Source of the DNA: Silurus meridionalis
Taxonomy: Eukaryota; Chordata; Actinopteri; Siluriformes; Siluridae
DNA length: 64,000 nucleotides
Assembly (NCBI RefSeq): GCF_014805685.1
Contig: NC_060884.1
Coordinates: forward strand, 13,046,356 to 13,110,355
Direction of reading: 5' to 3'
The notes under the pieces were generated by a model. That model ran no database searches. It was given only the letters and a program-made list of their open reading frames with translations, and was not told the DNA's origin. This document shows positions 27,276 through 41,300 of the stretch, piece after piece. Positions within the stretch are counted from its first letter, which is position 1. Each line of letters begins with the position of its first letter. The position numbers were made by a program, and so were the translations under genes.

Positions 27276-27281
27276 AATAAA
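27276..27281 (+). terminator. rps10: rps10 polyadenylation signal
   Basis: AATAAA lies 20 bases after the stop codon, giving the very short 3' UTR typical of ribosomal protein mRNAs. Confidence 0.8.
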
Positions 27282-27749
27282 TTTTGGAAACAATTTATGC
27301 TCATGGCTACTTTTTTTCTTACCCACTGTTTTCAGTCTCCTGTTGCATCTGGCCTTTACATGAAACATTTTAAGATGTGTGCACACTCATGGTTTATTGG
27401 ATTTCATACCGTGTGCTAGTGAGCTCAGGCATTTTTTTGTGATAGCAATTATGCAAAATGCATTTGTTTTGGTTGAACTTAAGCAAAAATAATTTCGATA
27501 TTACCAGTTATTTAATCTGTAGGCCTAATTCTGAAGTTGCCTGTCTATTCTGAATGCTCCTCTTCTCGTACTGTAATGGTTTGGTTTTGAAGGGATTGTA
27601 ATACCAGGCATTTAACTATGATCATGAAAGCACCAAAATACAGATGAAATATCCAGCCAGTATGGGGTGTTGACAGTTCTACCAGAATGTCACATGTTAA
27701 AAATGATATACAAATAAGCACAGTAAAATGGTAATGTGAAATACTGATG

Positions 27750-27755
27750 TTTATT
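27750..27755 (-). terminator. nudt3: Candidate distal nudt3 polyadenylation signal
   Basis: AATAAA on the minus strand, about 3.4 kb beyond the nudt3 stop and about 470 bp from the rps10 signal. It is the last good candidate before the convergent rps10 gene; the real cleavage site cannot be fixed from sequence. Confidence 0.35.
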
Positions 27756-30700
27756 TGTTGGCACATTTAAATTACATTCTCATACTGGTATATTTCACAA
27801 TCCCAAAATCACAAAGCAAACGTTCCAGGTGTGTTTGTTAAACTGAAAATCGTCACAGCTTTCTGGGCTGTATAAGTGAAGCAGGCGTTCATAGGCCGAC
27901 AAGTGACGTGAAACGTATCTTAGATAGAGCTGGTGGTTTATATATACACGTGTATAATATACACTGCACAATTTAATCCAGGTCTGATGGATTACACTAC
28001 TAAATGTGCAATAGGGGGAATGAAGCCTGTAGGTCGAATTTGTTCTGCACAAAAAAAATGCAGCAGTTACCAATTCTTGGTTTGGAATTTAACAATTTTT
28101 TTTCTTTTCTAAACAAGACTCCAAAGTCAGATTTGGGCAATTTGAAAATGGTAACACATTTTCCTTCTATAAGTAGATCCAGCTTTTTACTGCACAGGAG
28201 ATCCAGTTTAAAAACAAAACAAAAAACACTTAAACAGGTGTGTGTGTGTACGCGCGCAAGTGGTTGTGCTTTGGGACATTCATAAGATTCTCATCCAGTT
28301 TGTTTTAGCCTCTAGCAAAAAAAAAAGGTAAAAAAAAGATCGTGTTATTAATTTTAAACCCATCTATATTACTAAGTAATAATCTAAAACGGTAATTTTT
28401 TTAGTGTTGCATAAATCAATACAAACTAATCACATCTAGCAAAATTCTTAATTGGTTCAGTTACCTGACATAAGGAGAATTTATTTATTTTTTTGCTTGT
28501 GTGCTCGGAATTAACCAAAAAAATCCTAATAGCAGCAATTGGATCAGCTCTGGAATCTGCTTAATTTGCATCCATGAGCTCTGAATCAACTCGGATTCAT
28601 GATTGTGAAATGAGGTGATCGGCTATAAGAAACGTAAACCTGCACCTACAGCAACTTAAACAGCCCAAAAAGTATACATTCCCAAACGTCTTGTTCGGGG
28701 GCTTTAACAGTTCTGTCGCCATTCACCAGAAACTCGCAATGTGTACCACATACTGTGTGTTGTCTTTTTTTTTTTTATTTACTCTTTACAGAAAGTAAAA
28801 TAAAAAGTGGCTAACTACAGTGGCTCCAGATTCACAGTATTGTGCCAACTGCTGCATGCCATCAGAAGGGCAGTAAGCAGCCTGGCTAAGACAACTTACT
28901 ATACAAAGAGGAAAAGAGGAATAAAAAGGGGGGAGGGGGTTTACAGTCCACAATTCTTACATTTCGAAACAAGGTCTCCTTTATACGAGGCTTGTTTAGC
29001 GCTGCTTGTTTGTTTTTGACAGCGCGACATCGATCTGTTTAAGCGGGAATGGAGTGCTATACATAAATACCACCATCTCCAAATCAGGATGGTACCTGAT
29101 GAGGCCATATTAGCCTTCATGCAGTTGGCATGAGCTTATTTATTATTATTATTTTTATTTTTTTACAACTTAACATAATTCATGGGATGGCTAAGGCATG
29201 TGTTTTTTATTAACCAAACTCAAAAGTGCCTTTAATGTTTTAAATGTGAAATGTGTAGATTTTTTTAATCTTGTGGTCATTTCTGGGGTATATGTCAGGT
29301 GGTTTGGGTGTCTGAGAATTCTGGCAAATAATTCGGAAAAAGCCCAAAAAAACAAATACATTCCTCAAAGAAAACGGGAAAGAACTTACTTAGGCTATTT
29401 TGCCTTAGCTGTCTGTAAAGATCACATCAGGTAAGCACCCAGTTTTATGAAACCAGGCAGAAAATGGGGTTAATCTACCTAGAGCTTTCTAAAACCTCGC
29501 TAGCCGAGACTGATTTTGCCACACAGTAAAGGTCACGCGCTGTTTGATGGCTGTGCCTCATGCTGAAATGGACAAAGTGTCAAATGTAGCCCAGAGAACT
29601 ACAGTTCTTTCCGCACCAGCATAAACGTGAACAATGATCTGAACCGACAACGAAGAGACTTGTGTTAAAATGCTGCAAGTGACGTTTCACATTATAATTC
29701 CTCGATTCGAATTCATTTACTGTATTGTTTTCAAAAATTGATCGATGTCGAGACCGTTTTTTTTTTGTCTAACAATGTAAAATGTTCGCCCACATTTATA
29801 TATGCAAAATTATTTGGTACCAGATGGTGGATAGGGGGGAAAAACATTAGTTTGTTACTCTGGCCTCGCCTACAAGGTCCAAAAAACAGCTCCGTAACAG
29901 GAGACACTAATAAATTAAAAAAGCGGAAAAACGGAATCCACTCGATATGCGCCTATTGGGTTCTTTTCCAAGAAACTGTCCAGTTAAGTTCACTGATGTC
30001 ACCTCCTCACTCTATAACCCTGTCACACGTTCTGATTTAAGTGGTTCTGAGTGGCGGTTTGGTTAAATACTTAAAAAAAAACAAACACAAAAAATCATCT
30101 CTGTAATCATCACTGATTTGAAATTACTGGACCTGTAGGACTCGCTCTCAACAATACATGTTCCAGCATGAATGGATGCAAGCGGTGAACGAAAACCATT
30201 ACATCCTGCTGGTGTACCCTGCTTTCTTCCAATAAGTTCTGGCTTTCCAAGCATTTGGGGGGGGGTTACGATCACTGTAAAGTCGGTGTTCGCACATGTT
30301 TAGGCACCGCTCCGGTAAGGAAACAAGCACAATTAAACCCAGGTGTGTATTTCGTCAACCCATAAGATATTTACAAAAATTAAAAAAAAAAAAAAAAAAA
30401 AATGGCAAGACAGGCATAAAGGGGAGGAAAAGACCTCAAAAGACCTACTGACACCAAATACAAGGTTGAACATTCATCAGATCCCAAACTTGTAAGACAA
30501 ATAAATATCAGTGCTCATGCAAACCAACTGACCTCTCACCAATTCCATCCGTTCAGCCAACTAAGCGTTTCCTTCTTATTGTTGGGGGGTGGTTTCGGAA
30601 AGAACAAACACATACTCGCACTACTCACACAAATACATGCTCCCCTCCCTCGCGCTCGCTTACAAGGAAGAAAAAAAATATAAATGGATGCGTAAAAAAA

Positions 30701-31164
30701 AAAAATATCGAAAGGCTCAAGCATAAGCACTAGGCTACGTGTATTTACATCACAACAGTAAAAAGTAGTTCTTGCATTGATTTAACCTCACGCTTGAGTC
30801 ACAGAGGGCACTAAAGGGAAAAAAATTGAGGGGAGGGGAAGAGGAGGGTTTTCATGCAACTGTTCTCATCCATTCTTCAGAAGTGGGAGGAGGGAGGAAG
30901 AAATTCGAGTAGAGAGCGACATTACATTTTACATTTACAAAAGTGTTTTTTGAATATTTACCCAACACTTTGTCAAGTTGGTGCCACCTCTCTGGCACTC
31001 AAAAAAAATTATAATAATAAAAGGTTGGCAAGGCAAACCCTATTTTAAGAGTAAAAGAAGAAGAAGAAGAAGAAAAAAACGAGGAAACAAAAACAAAAGA
31101 ATACTGAAAACATAAGAGCGAGAGTGGTGGCGGAAGCATCCGGAGTGTCAGTGTTGTGTGTTAG
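27756..31164 (-). other. nudt3: Presumed long nudt3 3' UTR, no other gene
   Basis: No exon, transposon or RNA gene was recognised in these 3.4 kb between the nudt3 stop and its candidate poly(A) signal. The near-absence of transposon pieces contrasts with all other non-coding DNA of this size in the window and fits a transcribed 3' UTR. Homopolymer A/T runs lie near 28320, 30385 and 30695. Extent is inferred. Confidence 0.4.
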
Positions 31165-32255
31165 TTATCTGATGTCAGAGACGGAGCTCTGATTGATGCT
31201 GTAGCTCGGCGAGAGGTCTTCAGCTATCGTGGCCACTAGAGGAGTGCCGTTGCTCGTCAGGCAGCTCTCTTGTAGAGCCTCGAAGTAGGTGGCCTGCACT
31301 GGCTTGTGACACTGCAACACTTGTATGGCATCGTCTATTTTAAACCATTCCCTTTTTCTCCCTGTTGAGACAGAAGAGGGTGTGCGTGTGCGCTGAGTGA
31401 GGGAGTTCAATTGTGAAAACAAGGTGCTAATATTCCCTTTTATTCACTCGACCATTCATTCTCATGATACATACTCACTGTCCATATCCCTGGGACACCT
31501 GCACATTCATCAGCTATCTAATCAGCCAGCCAAGAGGTTCACATTTAAAGGTTAAAATAAAGAAAAAGTGTGACCTCTGTGACTTTAACCGTGGCGTGTT
31601 TGCTCAAGCGAGTTCAAATGTTTTAGAAACTGCTGACTTCGGTTATTTTCCTGCACTTTAACCAGAATGATGTGAAAAACTAAATATCCTGTGAGCAGGA
31701 GGCCTGCAGGCTGAAGCATCCTCTTGATGGGATGATGAGAGATATCACAGGGGACTGAGCAGGTTGGTCTGAGTGGACGGAAATTCTAGAGTAACTCAGG
31801 TAACCACTTTTTTATAACCACGATGAGCAAAAAAAGCATCAAGCAAGCAACAAAAAATCTGAGGCCATCATGGGTACAGAATCGGCGAAAAGGGACAGTT
31901 GCATGCTGCTTTTATTTCTCATGCCACTCCTAGATCATCGGTTTAAGAAGAACTCGAACCAGTCAAACCAAACGTCTGTTACCAGCAACCACGCCACAGC
32001 TGAAATCACGGATTACACGTTCTCATCGATCTGTGTGATGAACATTAACTGAAACTCTGGATTTGTAGATATGATGCGCATCATTTACATTTGATTGATA
32101 CTGGCATCGATTCCGTTATCGATACTTCGCTCAATAATTTGGTACGAAAGCACAAGAGCTAAAAAGGTGTTGAACATTTCAAGTTATTTCATCACTGCTA
32201 ATCTTTAGTATTGCAGTTACAGATGCCTCTTGATAAACAGAAAAGACAGACAGAC

Positions 32256-32325
<70 letters not shown>

Positions 32326-35300
32326 GTGTATAGGAGCACAACAGAATGTAAATGAGAATTCTGGCATCTCTAGCAATTAGGCTAAATTATCTATTGCCCA
32401 CTTTACCTTAACCAGCTCGACTCCACTGTAGTGAAGGGCAATAAATCTTTCACTATGAATTTAGTGACAGCCCTATGACACCCTAGCGGTTTTTCAGGGG
32501 TCATCTGTCCATGCATGGCTATGGTGAAAGGGCTGCTCCTGGGTGTCTGAGACCGTGTCTGTTTCATTCCTCGCTGACGGTGAAACCCTTTCTAGCCTAG
32601 TGTTTCCTGTGGAGTTATTCATATTTTACACATTTTAAAAAACGATCATGTGTCCCCCCAAAGGCTACTAGTACTAACTAAAGACTTATTTTATAATGAA
32701 TGTTACGGTCTAAATAAGGCAGAGGAGTTGCATTTGGAGCTAGGAGATGACGGTAAATACAGCGCATTGCTTGAGGTAAATGGCATGTTTCATTATATTA
32801 CTAGTGTGTGTTTGCTAACACACTATTGCATATATCGCATCTGACACTGGTGTCTCTTAGTTTTGCTACGCGAGTCCGCGTGTTTTTAATCTTACCGCCA
32901 TGACTGATCGTCTGCACGTGTACATGGATGTCACACCTACATCAAGCAGCCTCGTGATCATTCAGGTACGGAAAACGACAAGCAGAAGCTTTTAATTCGC
33001 CAATAACACCGACGTATACATAGATAAAACAACAGAAGTATCAATGAGAGTATCATTTGTCCTGAAGCTTATCGGTAGTCCGGTATTGACCCAACTACGA
33101 ACCGGTCAAAAAAAAGATTTGTATCTGCCTGATTTGATACATTGTGCTGCTGCTGCCGCCACGTGACTGCATGAAGTGAAGTGCAAGTTTTACAGTGGAT
33201 TGTGAATGTAGTTTAAAATAATCTCTGACATTCAAATGCTGTCTATTTTTTGAATTAGGGGGATGGGGGGCACAAACCTGTATATACAAGAACAAACATG
33301 CATATAAACAGTGAGGTAATTGTGGTTAAATTCTTGCTGCGCACTATACAGTACACACATCAGGAACAATTTTAAGCACAATACAATTATATACTTACCA
33401 ATGTTTACAGAGTCTTCCCAGTCTTCCAGTACTTCTTTTACAATGAGAACATACACATACGTCCTGTGTTTCCTATCCTGGTTCTGAACAGAGAGGGGGG
33501 AAAAAAAACTTTAAAAATGTAATGAGGTTTTAAAATAATAAATAAAATAATCCTCCTGAATGACTTGCAGTTTATAGTCTGTTTCGTGTGGGTGTGTACT
33601 TCTCATGACCACTTAAATTGGAACTTATTGCAAATAGGGACTAAACCTTAAGGACTCAAAAGTAGTGAACTGAAGTCCTGTTTGGATATACCATCATACC
33701 CACTTCAAAGGTTGATTTGTGGTTGATAACAGTGTTGTGTCATAGATGAAGGGTCATGTGTCACACGACAGAGCGAGTGTAAGATTAGAAGTTTTATAAC
33801 AGATTATATTGAGTTTGAGTTTTTCTCTGACATTTTCGTTTTCTAAACTACCCGTTCCGCTACCCGCTCATAGTGGTTTTCTATACATATACATACAAGT
33901 CTATACATACTATATTTTGAATCATTTCTAAAGTTTAAAATCCCATATTGTTGCACATCATACCTTTATGAAGAGAACGTTTTCTATTGTTACAGACACG
34001 CAGAACTGACGGGTTATGGTTGTGTGAGAATTGTAAGAACTGACGGGTTATGGTTCTGTGTGAGAATTGTAAGAACTGACGGGTTATGGTTCTGTGTGAG
34101 AATTGTAAGAACTGACGGGTTATGGTTCTGTGTGAGAATTGTAAGAACTGACGGGTTATGGTTCTGTGTGAGAACCGTGAGAACTGACGAGTTACGGTTC
34201 TGGTCTCGTGACTGGTATTAATTTAATGCAATTTATGTTAATTCATTTTAAAGTAGCAGGGAACAACATGTTACTAGAAAAACTGGGCCAATATCGCTGA
34301 TATTGATACCGATACCTTTTACATTTAAAAGCATGCACTGGAACAGACAAGTTGTTGTATTTTCCATTTGATGAGAGCAATGCGTCATGATTTATGAGGT
34401 GAACGCTTTATCAATATGCTGAATCAGAATTGTTTTTTTCTTACTGCAATAAACTTCATTTATAGAACTTGAATTTAACATATATATATATAAAATTATT
34501 ATTAGAGAGCAATGATTGTTTTAAACGATAAATTAGGTTGCTTTTATCATTTAGCTTTTACAATCATTTCAGCAAGACACCTTGTAATATCCATAGATCT
34601 TGGGGAGTCACCTAGGTGAAATGGGAAAAGAATTAAGTCTAGCCTAAAGCCTAAATCCAGGAGTCCCTTTTACAGTTAACACAAAAAGGATCGTCATGTT
34701 CACATTTCAGGTTTAATCTACATATATTTCAATTCCTGTAAAATAATTCATTTAGATGATACGTGTTGAGGATATTTTAATATCGGAATATAGAATATAT
34801 TTAATCAGTCTGCTAAATAAAATGACCGTTAAGTTCTGATATGACCAAAATATTATAGCTACCTGGATATTCTTTTGCTCTCTGAAAAGACAGCCAGTGT
34901 ATCATTGCCAAAGATTGTGAATGATTATCCCGCTCTCTTTTGTTTCTTTCGCAGTCCCCTTTTCCATGTTGCTTAATACGTTTGTATAATTTGGTGGCAC
35001 AATAGCGAATGGCCTTCCTACACATGCTGCAGTTTCTCATTCTCATTTCCAGCTCTGAAATAACTCCACGCGGAGCTCCTCTTTCTTTCGGTCATCTCTC
35101 AGTCTTAGTGTTAGTCTTGCAGTATAAAAAAAGTGCCTGCTTGTTGATGACAGGAGAACTAAACAGCAGCAAAACGAGGATGAGTGCAGATGAGATGCTT
35201 AAGAAGCAGCGTATTTAGACCCATTGAGGAAACATGAGTAGTGTAGATTAGAAAACTTTAAACTAAATTGTTGATCTTGTCAGACTAGTATCGATCCTAT

Positions 35301-38300
35301 ACCAATACCAATGTTGGGTTCGATACTATCGATATTAGGATTGATCCGCCCACCCCTACTAGGATCCAGTGCATCCATGAGCATGTTACAGGCTGGAGTT
35401 TTCCTTCAAGGCATTGAAATACACAACATTTCAAAATTAGCAATGTGAGGTATAATTGCAGTTTAAATATGCATTGTCCAAATTATGTGCAATATTGTGA
35501 GGCCAATTTATAACAAAGGAAACCATCCAACAACTGGAACATAATCTCTAAGAAAACAACTCGTTTTACAGGCTACATAGAAAATATCATTTGCTTCATT
35601 CAACACTCCAAAACCAATTCCACAACTCTAATCTGCCAATTACTTTTATGATTTATATTACAGATTCCAAATGATCAGTAATTATAAGCCACATCCCCAA
35701 TAACCATCACTTATTAAAATGCAACTTGCTATGTTCCCTCGGGACCCCCTGTTTGAGCTGAAGTAGTTTGGTGAGTGCAGTGCTTCCTGACCAGAATCAC
35801 AATCACTGCTGCAAGAACAAAGTATCATAATTTTGCTGGGTGATACTCACCTCGAATATTCCTACGAGTCTTCCTAAAGTGCCCTTGACACCAGCCTGTT
35901 GGGGGGGAGGGGAAGAGGGAGGGGAAAAAAAAAAAAAAAAAAAAAAAAAAGTACTTATAGTCAGAAAACCAAAATGGGAAGTAATGCGATTACACAAACC
36001 CAACAGTATAAACGGAGCTGAACAGTAATCCCTCATCTAATAAATAGAGGTGATGAAAAGATGCGTCATTTGACATTTAACGATAACCTGCTGATCCGAC
36101 ACCACCACCTGTTTTTAGCCTTAATCGTATGAATTACTTGTCACAGCTTTGCTATTCATCAACACAGACCACAAAATTTATCCATTTGCAAAAAATGACC
36201 TAAAGCCACATCTTTAAATCCTTAAGAAAAATGCACTGAGTACACACAGACAATGGGTAAACTAGATTTAATCCATGTTTGAAAAATTGGCCTCATGTGT
36301 AAACAACCGCAAAGTAAAACCCACTCTAAACACACAGTTCGAAACAGCAGTCAGAATCCAGATCTACAATAAAATGAAAGCAAACGTCAGTATTGTTTAA
36401 AACCTTTTGCTGGCTACTTATATCTTGGAAAAGACAGAGTCTCAAAATGAATTTATGTTTTAACATCCCCTGATACAAATGATGTTACTGGGATCTCTAA
36501 GGACAGACAGTAAGATAAGGCAGTGGTCCCCAACCCCCGGGCCGCACATAAAGAATACAAAACGTACATTATTTCTGTTTTATTTATTATCTGATTCTGA
36601 ACATTGTTTGGAAAATTACCGGATTTTTTTGCCACATCTGTCTATTAAGTGAAATCAAATTAAATACAAATAACTTATGAGAAGGTGCAGAAACTAAAAG
36701 TGTGTGTTTTCTCTTTGTTTAGCAAGCAATATTTAGACAGTGCCTTTTAACCTTTTATCTTTTTAACCTTTATCAAAATATTTAACAGCAAGCCTTAGTG
36801 AGATCTAATGGCACCTCCTAAAAGCAATTACGGCTTTAACATGAACTATAAACACACATTAAAAGCATTACAGATTGTACAGCAAATAAATTACTTACTT
36901 TCACCAAAACAGCTACTAGTGTGAATGCTTCTCTTGTATTTTTGCATCAGTTTAATGTGCTGTAATAATGCTTGCTGAACAGACCATTTTCCATGACCTG
37001 GCATTTAATACGTAGAACTACAAATGGAGGGAGCCTGTTGCACGTTTAACAGCGCAACTTCTAACCAATTAAATAACCTATTCGTCCTGCACATCAGGGC
37101 AAGATAACTGTGATATAAATATCTTGAGTTTTGCACTTTGTGGGCCCCCAAAAAGGCTTTTAAAGAGGCTTATTGCTGGAGTTTTGTTGAACTGGAGTTC
37201 GGCCAATAATGTGGAAAAGAGCAGTAGTTAATCTGAGTGGAACGTCTTTTAGCACTCGTCTGTAAAATAATCGCCCTCTACATGAGTGATGAGAGGGTAT
37301 CACTGCCTATCACTAGAAGCTATAATCAGGATATTAGGGTCTGCTTAGAACAGTGTACAACAGCAGCATTTGACCAAAGAACCTGCCAAAAGTGACCAAC
37401 AAAAAAAACCCCACAAGTTGTCACAGGTGCATCTCAATAAATTAATCTCAATAAATATCATTAAATATCTAAAAGTTGATTTATTTTACTAATTAAAAAA
37501 AATAAGCGAAACCCGTATTTTATATAGATTCATCACACACAGACTAATATATTTCAAGTGTTTCTTTCTTTTCATATTGATGATTTTGGCTCATATTTAA
37601 CAAAAACCCACCAGTTCTCCAAACATTTGAATACTTCATAAGACCAATCAGAAAACATTTTTAGTAAATTGTTGGCCTTCTGGAAAGTATGTTCATTTAC
37701 TGTATTTGTACTCAATACTTGGTAGGGGCTCCTTTTGCTTAAATTACTGCTTAAATTTGGCATGGCATGGAGGTGATCAGTCTGTGGCACTGCTGAGGTG
37801 ATATGGAAACCCAGGTTTTCTTTGACAGTGGCCTTCAGCTCATTTGCATTTTTTAGCCTCTTGTTTCTCATTTTTCTCGGCAATAACCCATAGATTCTCT
37901 ATTAATTTCATGATGTCACCCAATTGAGAATGGTTCCCCTTTGAGTCTGGTTCCTCTCAAGGTTTCTTCCTCATAACATCTAAGGGAGTTTTTCCTTGCC
38001 ACAGTGGCCATGGCTACTCATAAAATTATCTTAAAATTCTGTAAAACTGCTTTGAGATGTCTGTTGTGAAGAGCTATATAAATAAACTCGACTTGACTTG
38101 ACTATGGGGTTCAGGTCTGGTGAGTTTGCTAGCCAGTCAAGCACATCAACACTATGGTCATTTGAACAACTTTTGGCAGTGTGGGCAGGTGCCAAATCCT
38201 GCTGGAAAATGAAATTAGCATCTCCATATAGCTGGTCAGCAGAGGGAAGCATGAAGTGCTCTAAAACCCCCTGGTAAATGGCTGTGCTGACCTTGGACTT

Positions 38301-41300
38301 GATAAAACCCAGTGGACCAACACCAGCAGAAGACATGACTCCCCAAACCACCACTGACTGTGGAAACTTCTGTGCCTCTCCTCTCTTCCTCCAGACTCCG
38401 GGACCTTGATTTCCAAATGAAATGCAAAATTGTCTTTCCTTTCATCTGAAAAGACGACTTTGGCCCACTGAGCAACAGTCCAGTCCTTTTTGTCCTTTGC
38501 CCAGACCTCTGACGTTGTCTCTGGTTCAGAAGTGGCTTGACAAAAGGAATGCGTCAGTTGTAGCCCATGGATACGCCTTTGCGTGGTGGCTCTTGAAGCA
38601 CTGGCTCCAGCTGCAGTCCAATTTCTTTGTAAATCTTCCACAAATTCTTAAAATGGGCTTTATTTCACCTTTTTCTACCACATTATTTCCTTCCATTCAA
38701 CTTTCCATTAATGTACTTGGATACAGCACTCTGTGAACAGCAGCTTCTTTAGTGATGACAGGGTGTCAATGATCGTCTTCTGGACAACTGTCAAGTCAGC
38801 AGTCTTCCCCATGATTGTGTAGCCTGAACCAGACTGAGACACCATTTAAAGGCTCAGAAAACCTTTGCAGGCTTTTAGATTTAATGAGCTGATTAGAGTG
38901 CGACACCACGAGTCTCCAATATTTTTCACAATATTAACATTTTTGGAGTTACTGAATTTTGGGTTTTCATTACTGTGAGCCATAATCATCATCATAAAAA
39001 AAAAAAATTTAACACTTAAATATTGTAGTCTGTGTGTGATGAATCTATACAATATATGTTAATGAATAGTTTTGAGATGCTCCTGTAATAGTGAGCAGTT
39101 TTCAGTAATATTAAAACAGCCTTTTGTTTGAAGCCTGTCAGAAGGAAATATGATATATACGTCATCATTCTTTTTATTCCTCACTTGCTATTTTGGCCAT
39201 TGTCAAATGTTCAGTACTATACATAACACGATAACACAAAAAGCACAACAATCAGTACAATAAATATGCTGACCTCTTCACACACTTCTCGAACAGCAGC
39301 AACGTTGGGCTCTTCCTCCGGTTCCATTCCTCCTCCTGGCACAATCCACTTATCAGGATGTCGGCTGCTACTCACCAGCAACACCTGAATAATCACACAG
39401 TAGCCATCTGAGCCAACACACAATATTCATTACATTCTTCAAGATACAGGATCCTATCTGATCCAATATGAAGTATCACTACTTGGTTCTGTAACTCAGA
39501 AATGGTATCAGTGTGGCCAAATGAATGGTATGGATATGAAATTTGGCACCCTTTACGCTTCTGTAGTGACTTTTCTTTTGATTTATGAAAAGACTAAACT
39601 AATGACAGTCCTATACTCAATATGTCTTAACTTGCCAACAGTGTGTAAAGCCTGAATGAATTACACCCATGCCTGCTCATGTTCCCCACAACCAATCACT
39701 GACCACCACTGTCTTACCCCTCACACTTCTTTGTTCTTCAATCTTCTTGGATATAAATGTTATAGAAATGTTATCTGTTAGTAACCGTTTTCATGGTTTC
39801 TATCTCTTTTCTTTAATACCACGTTTTCTTTTTGTTGGGAGGAAGAAAGAAATAAACCACTCGTAAATTGCTCCTTTGCGATGCCATGACCAGACTATTA
39901 TTATTACTATTTATTATTAATAAATAGACATGTTTCAGCTGCATTTGACTTTATTTGCAATTCTCGCTTACATATTCTAAATGAAAGCTATTTCTTTGTA
40001 AACACACACCAAGTTGACACTCCCAAATTTGGCTCCCAGTTCAGCAACAGGTTTTACAGTCTGTGCAATGCACTTGCTGTTTCCTTTTAAATTCGTAAAT
40101 CGCTAAAATGCATAAACGCATGTATGTAGTATATAACATTAAAGCATGAGACATTTTGGACGAGTGGTTAAGACGCTGAACTTCTGATCAGAAGGTCGAG
40201 TTCAAGCACCAACCAAATGCCATTGCTGGGCCCTTGAGCAAGTCTCTTAACCCACTGCTCTGTTGTGGTGACAGTCATTTGTACTTGTGAATCAGATCCA
40301 CACTTTTCTTAGAACTGAAAACTCAGTTCAGTTACTATGAGTACGTCAGCATCGTCTGAACATTTAGAGCGGCAATATCAGTGTGTCCATGTTGAAGACA
40401 GTGGCTTGCACATACCAAACAGGAGCCTTTCCCTGTTTTCACATAAACTGTGGCCAACAGGAACAACATTTTCAGTGGAAAATGAACCCAGTTCCCAGAA
40501 CGGTAAAAAAACAAGTAGAGCAGCCAATTAGAATGGTAAAATAACTAGTGTGTTAGTGGTAGAGAAATGCTACAGAGGCTTACATAAGTATTTGCCCCCC
40601 TCATAGTGAAGTATTACAACCTGGTGCCAGAACTAATTAAAAATGAATAGGGTGAATATTTATGCGAGCACAGATTTAACTTTTTTAAATTTTATTTCAC
40701 AACCTATGCCTTTTCCCGTCATTGGGTAATTTGATATATATATTCCTAACATATAATACTAATAAAATCCAATTTAGTCCCATCTCCCAACGCAACAAAA
40801 GGTGGGAAAGTTCAAGGAGAAGGGGGCGAATACTTATGCAACGCACTGTATTCGGTTAATAGGTTATACCTCGACGTTTAAACCGTAATCTCCTTCAGAA
40901 TGAAGACCACTATCGCATCACTGAAATTATTTCAAGAAACAATACTAAAATAAAAGCTAGCTGGTGACAGTGCTAAAGATGCCGAGCTCACACAGAGCTT
41001 CAGGAATGAGAAAGCTCGTTAGCTAGCAGCGTTTTTGCATATCGTTGTCATCATAGATCGCGGGGCAGTTTCATACTAAATTAATCCTGTTCACGAAGAG
41101 ACACGAGACTCAATCCAGTACTGAATTATTCTTAAAATAAAAAAAGAATTAAGCGAATTTTAGCCAGCTAGCTAAGAGCAGCACGATGAGTTAGCTAGCC
41201 GCGTTAGCATCTCATTGACAAATCGAACGGTGTAAGCTAGTTCACCGTTAGCCCGCTACAACCGTATGTTCCCATTTTAATAGGAGTTATGGGCATTTTC

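Noticed and set aside
34004..34203. Possible CRISPR array
   Set aside because: The 36-bp units are directly abutting with no spacers, in a vertebrate intron; it is a minisatellite.
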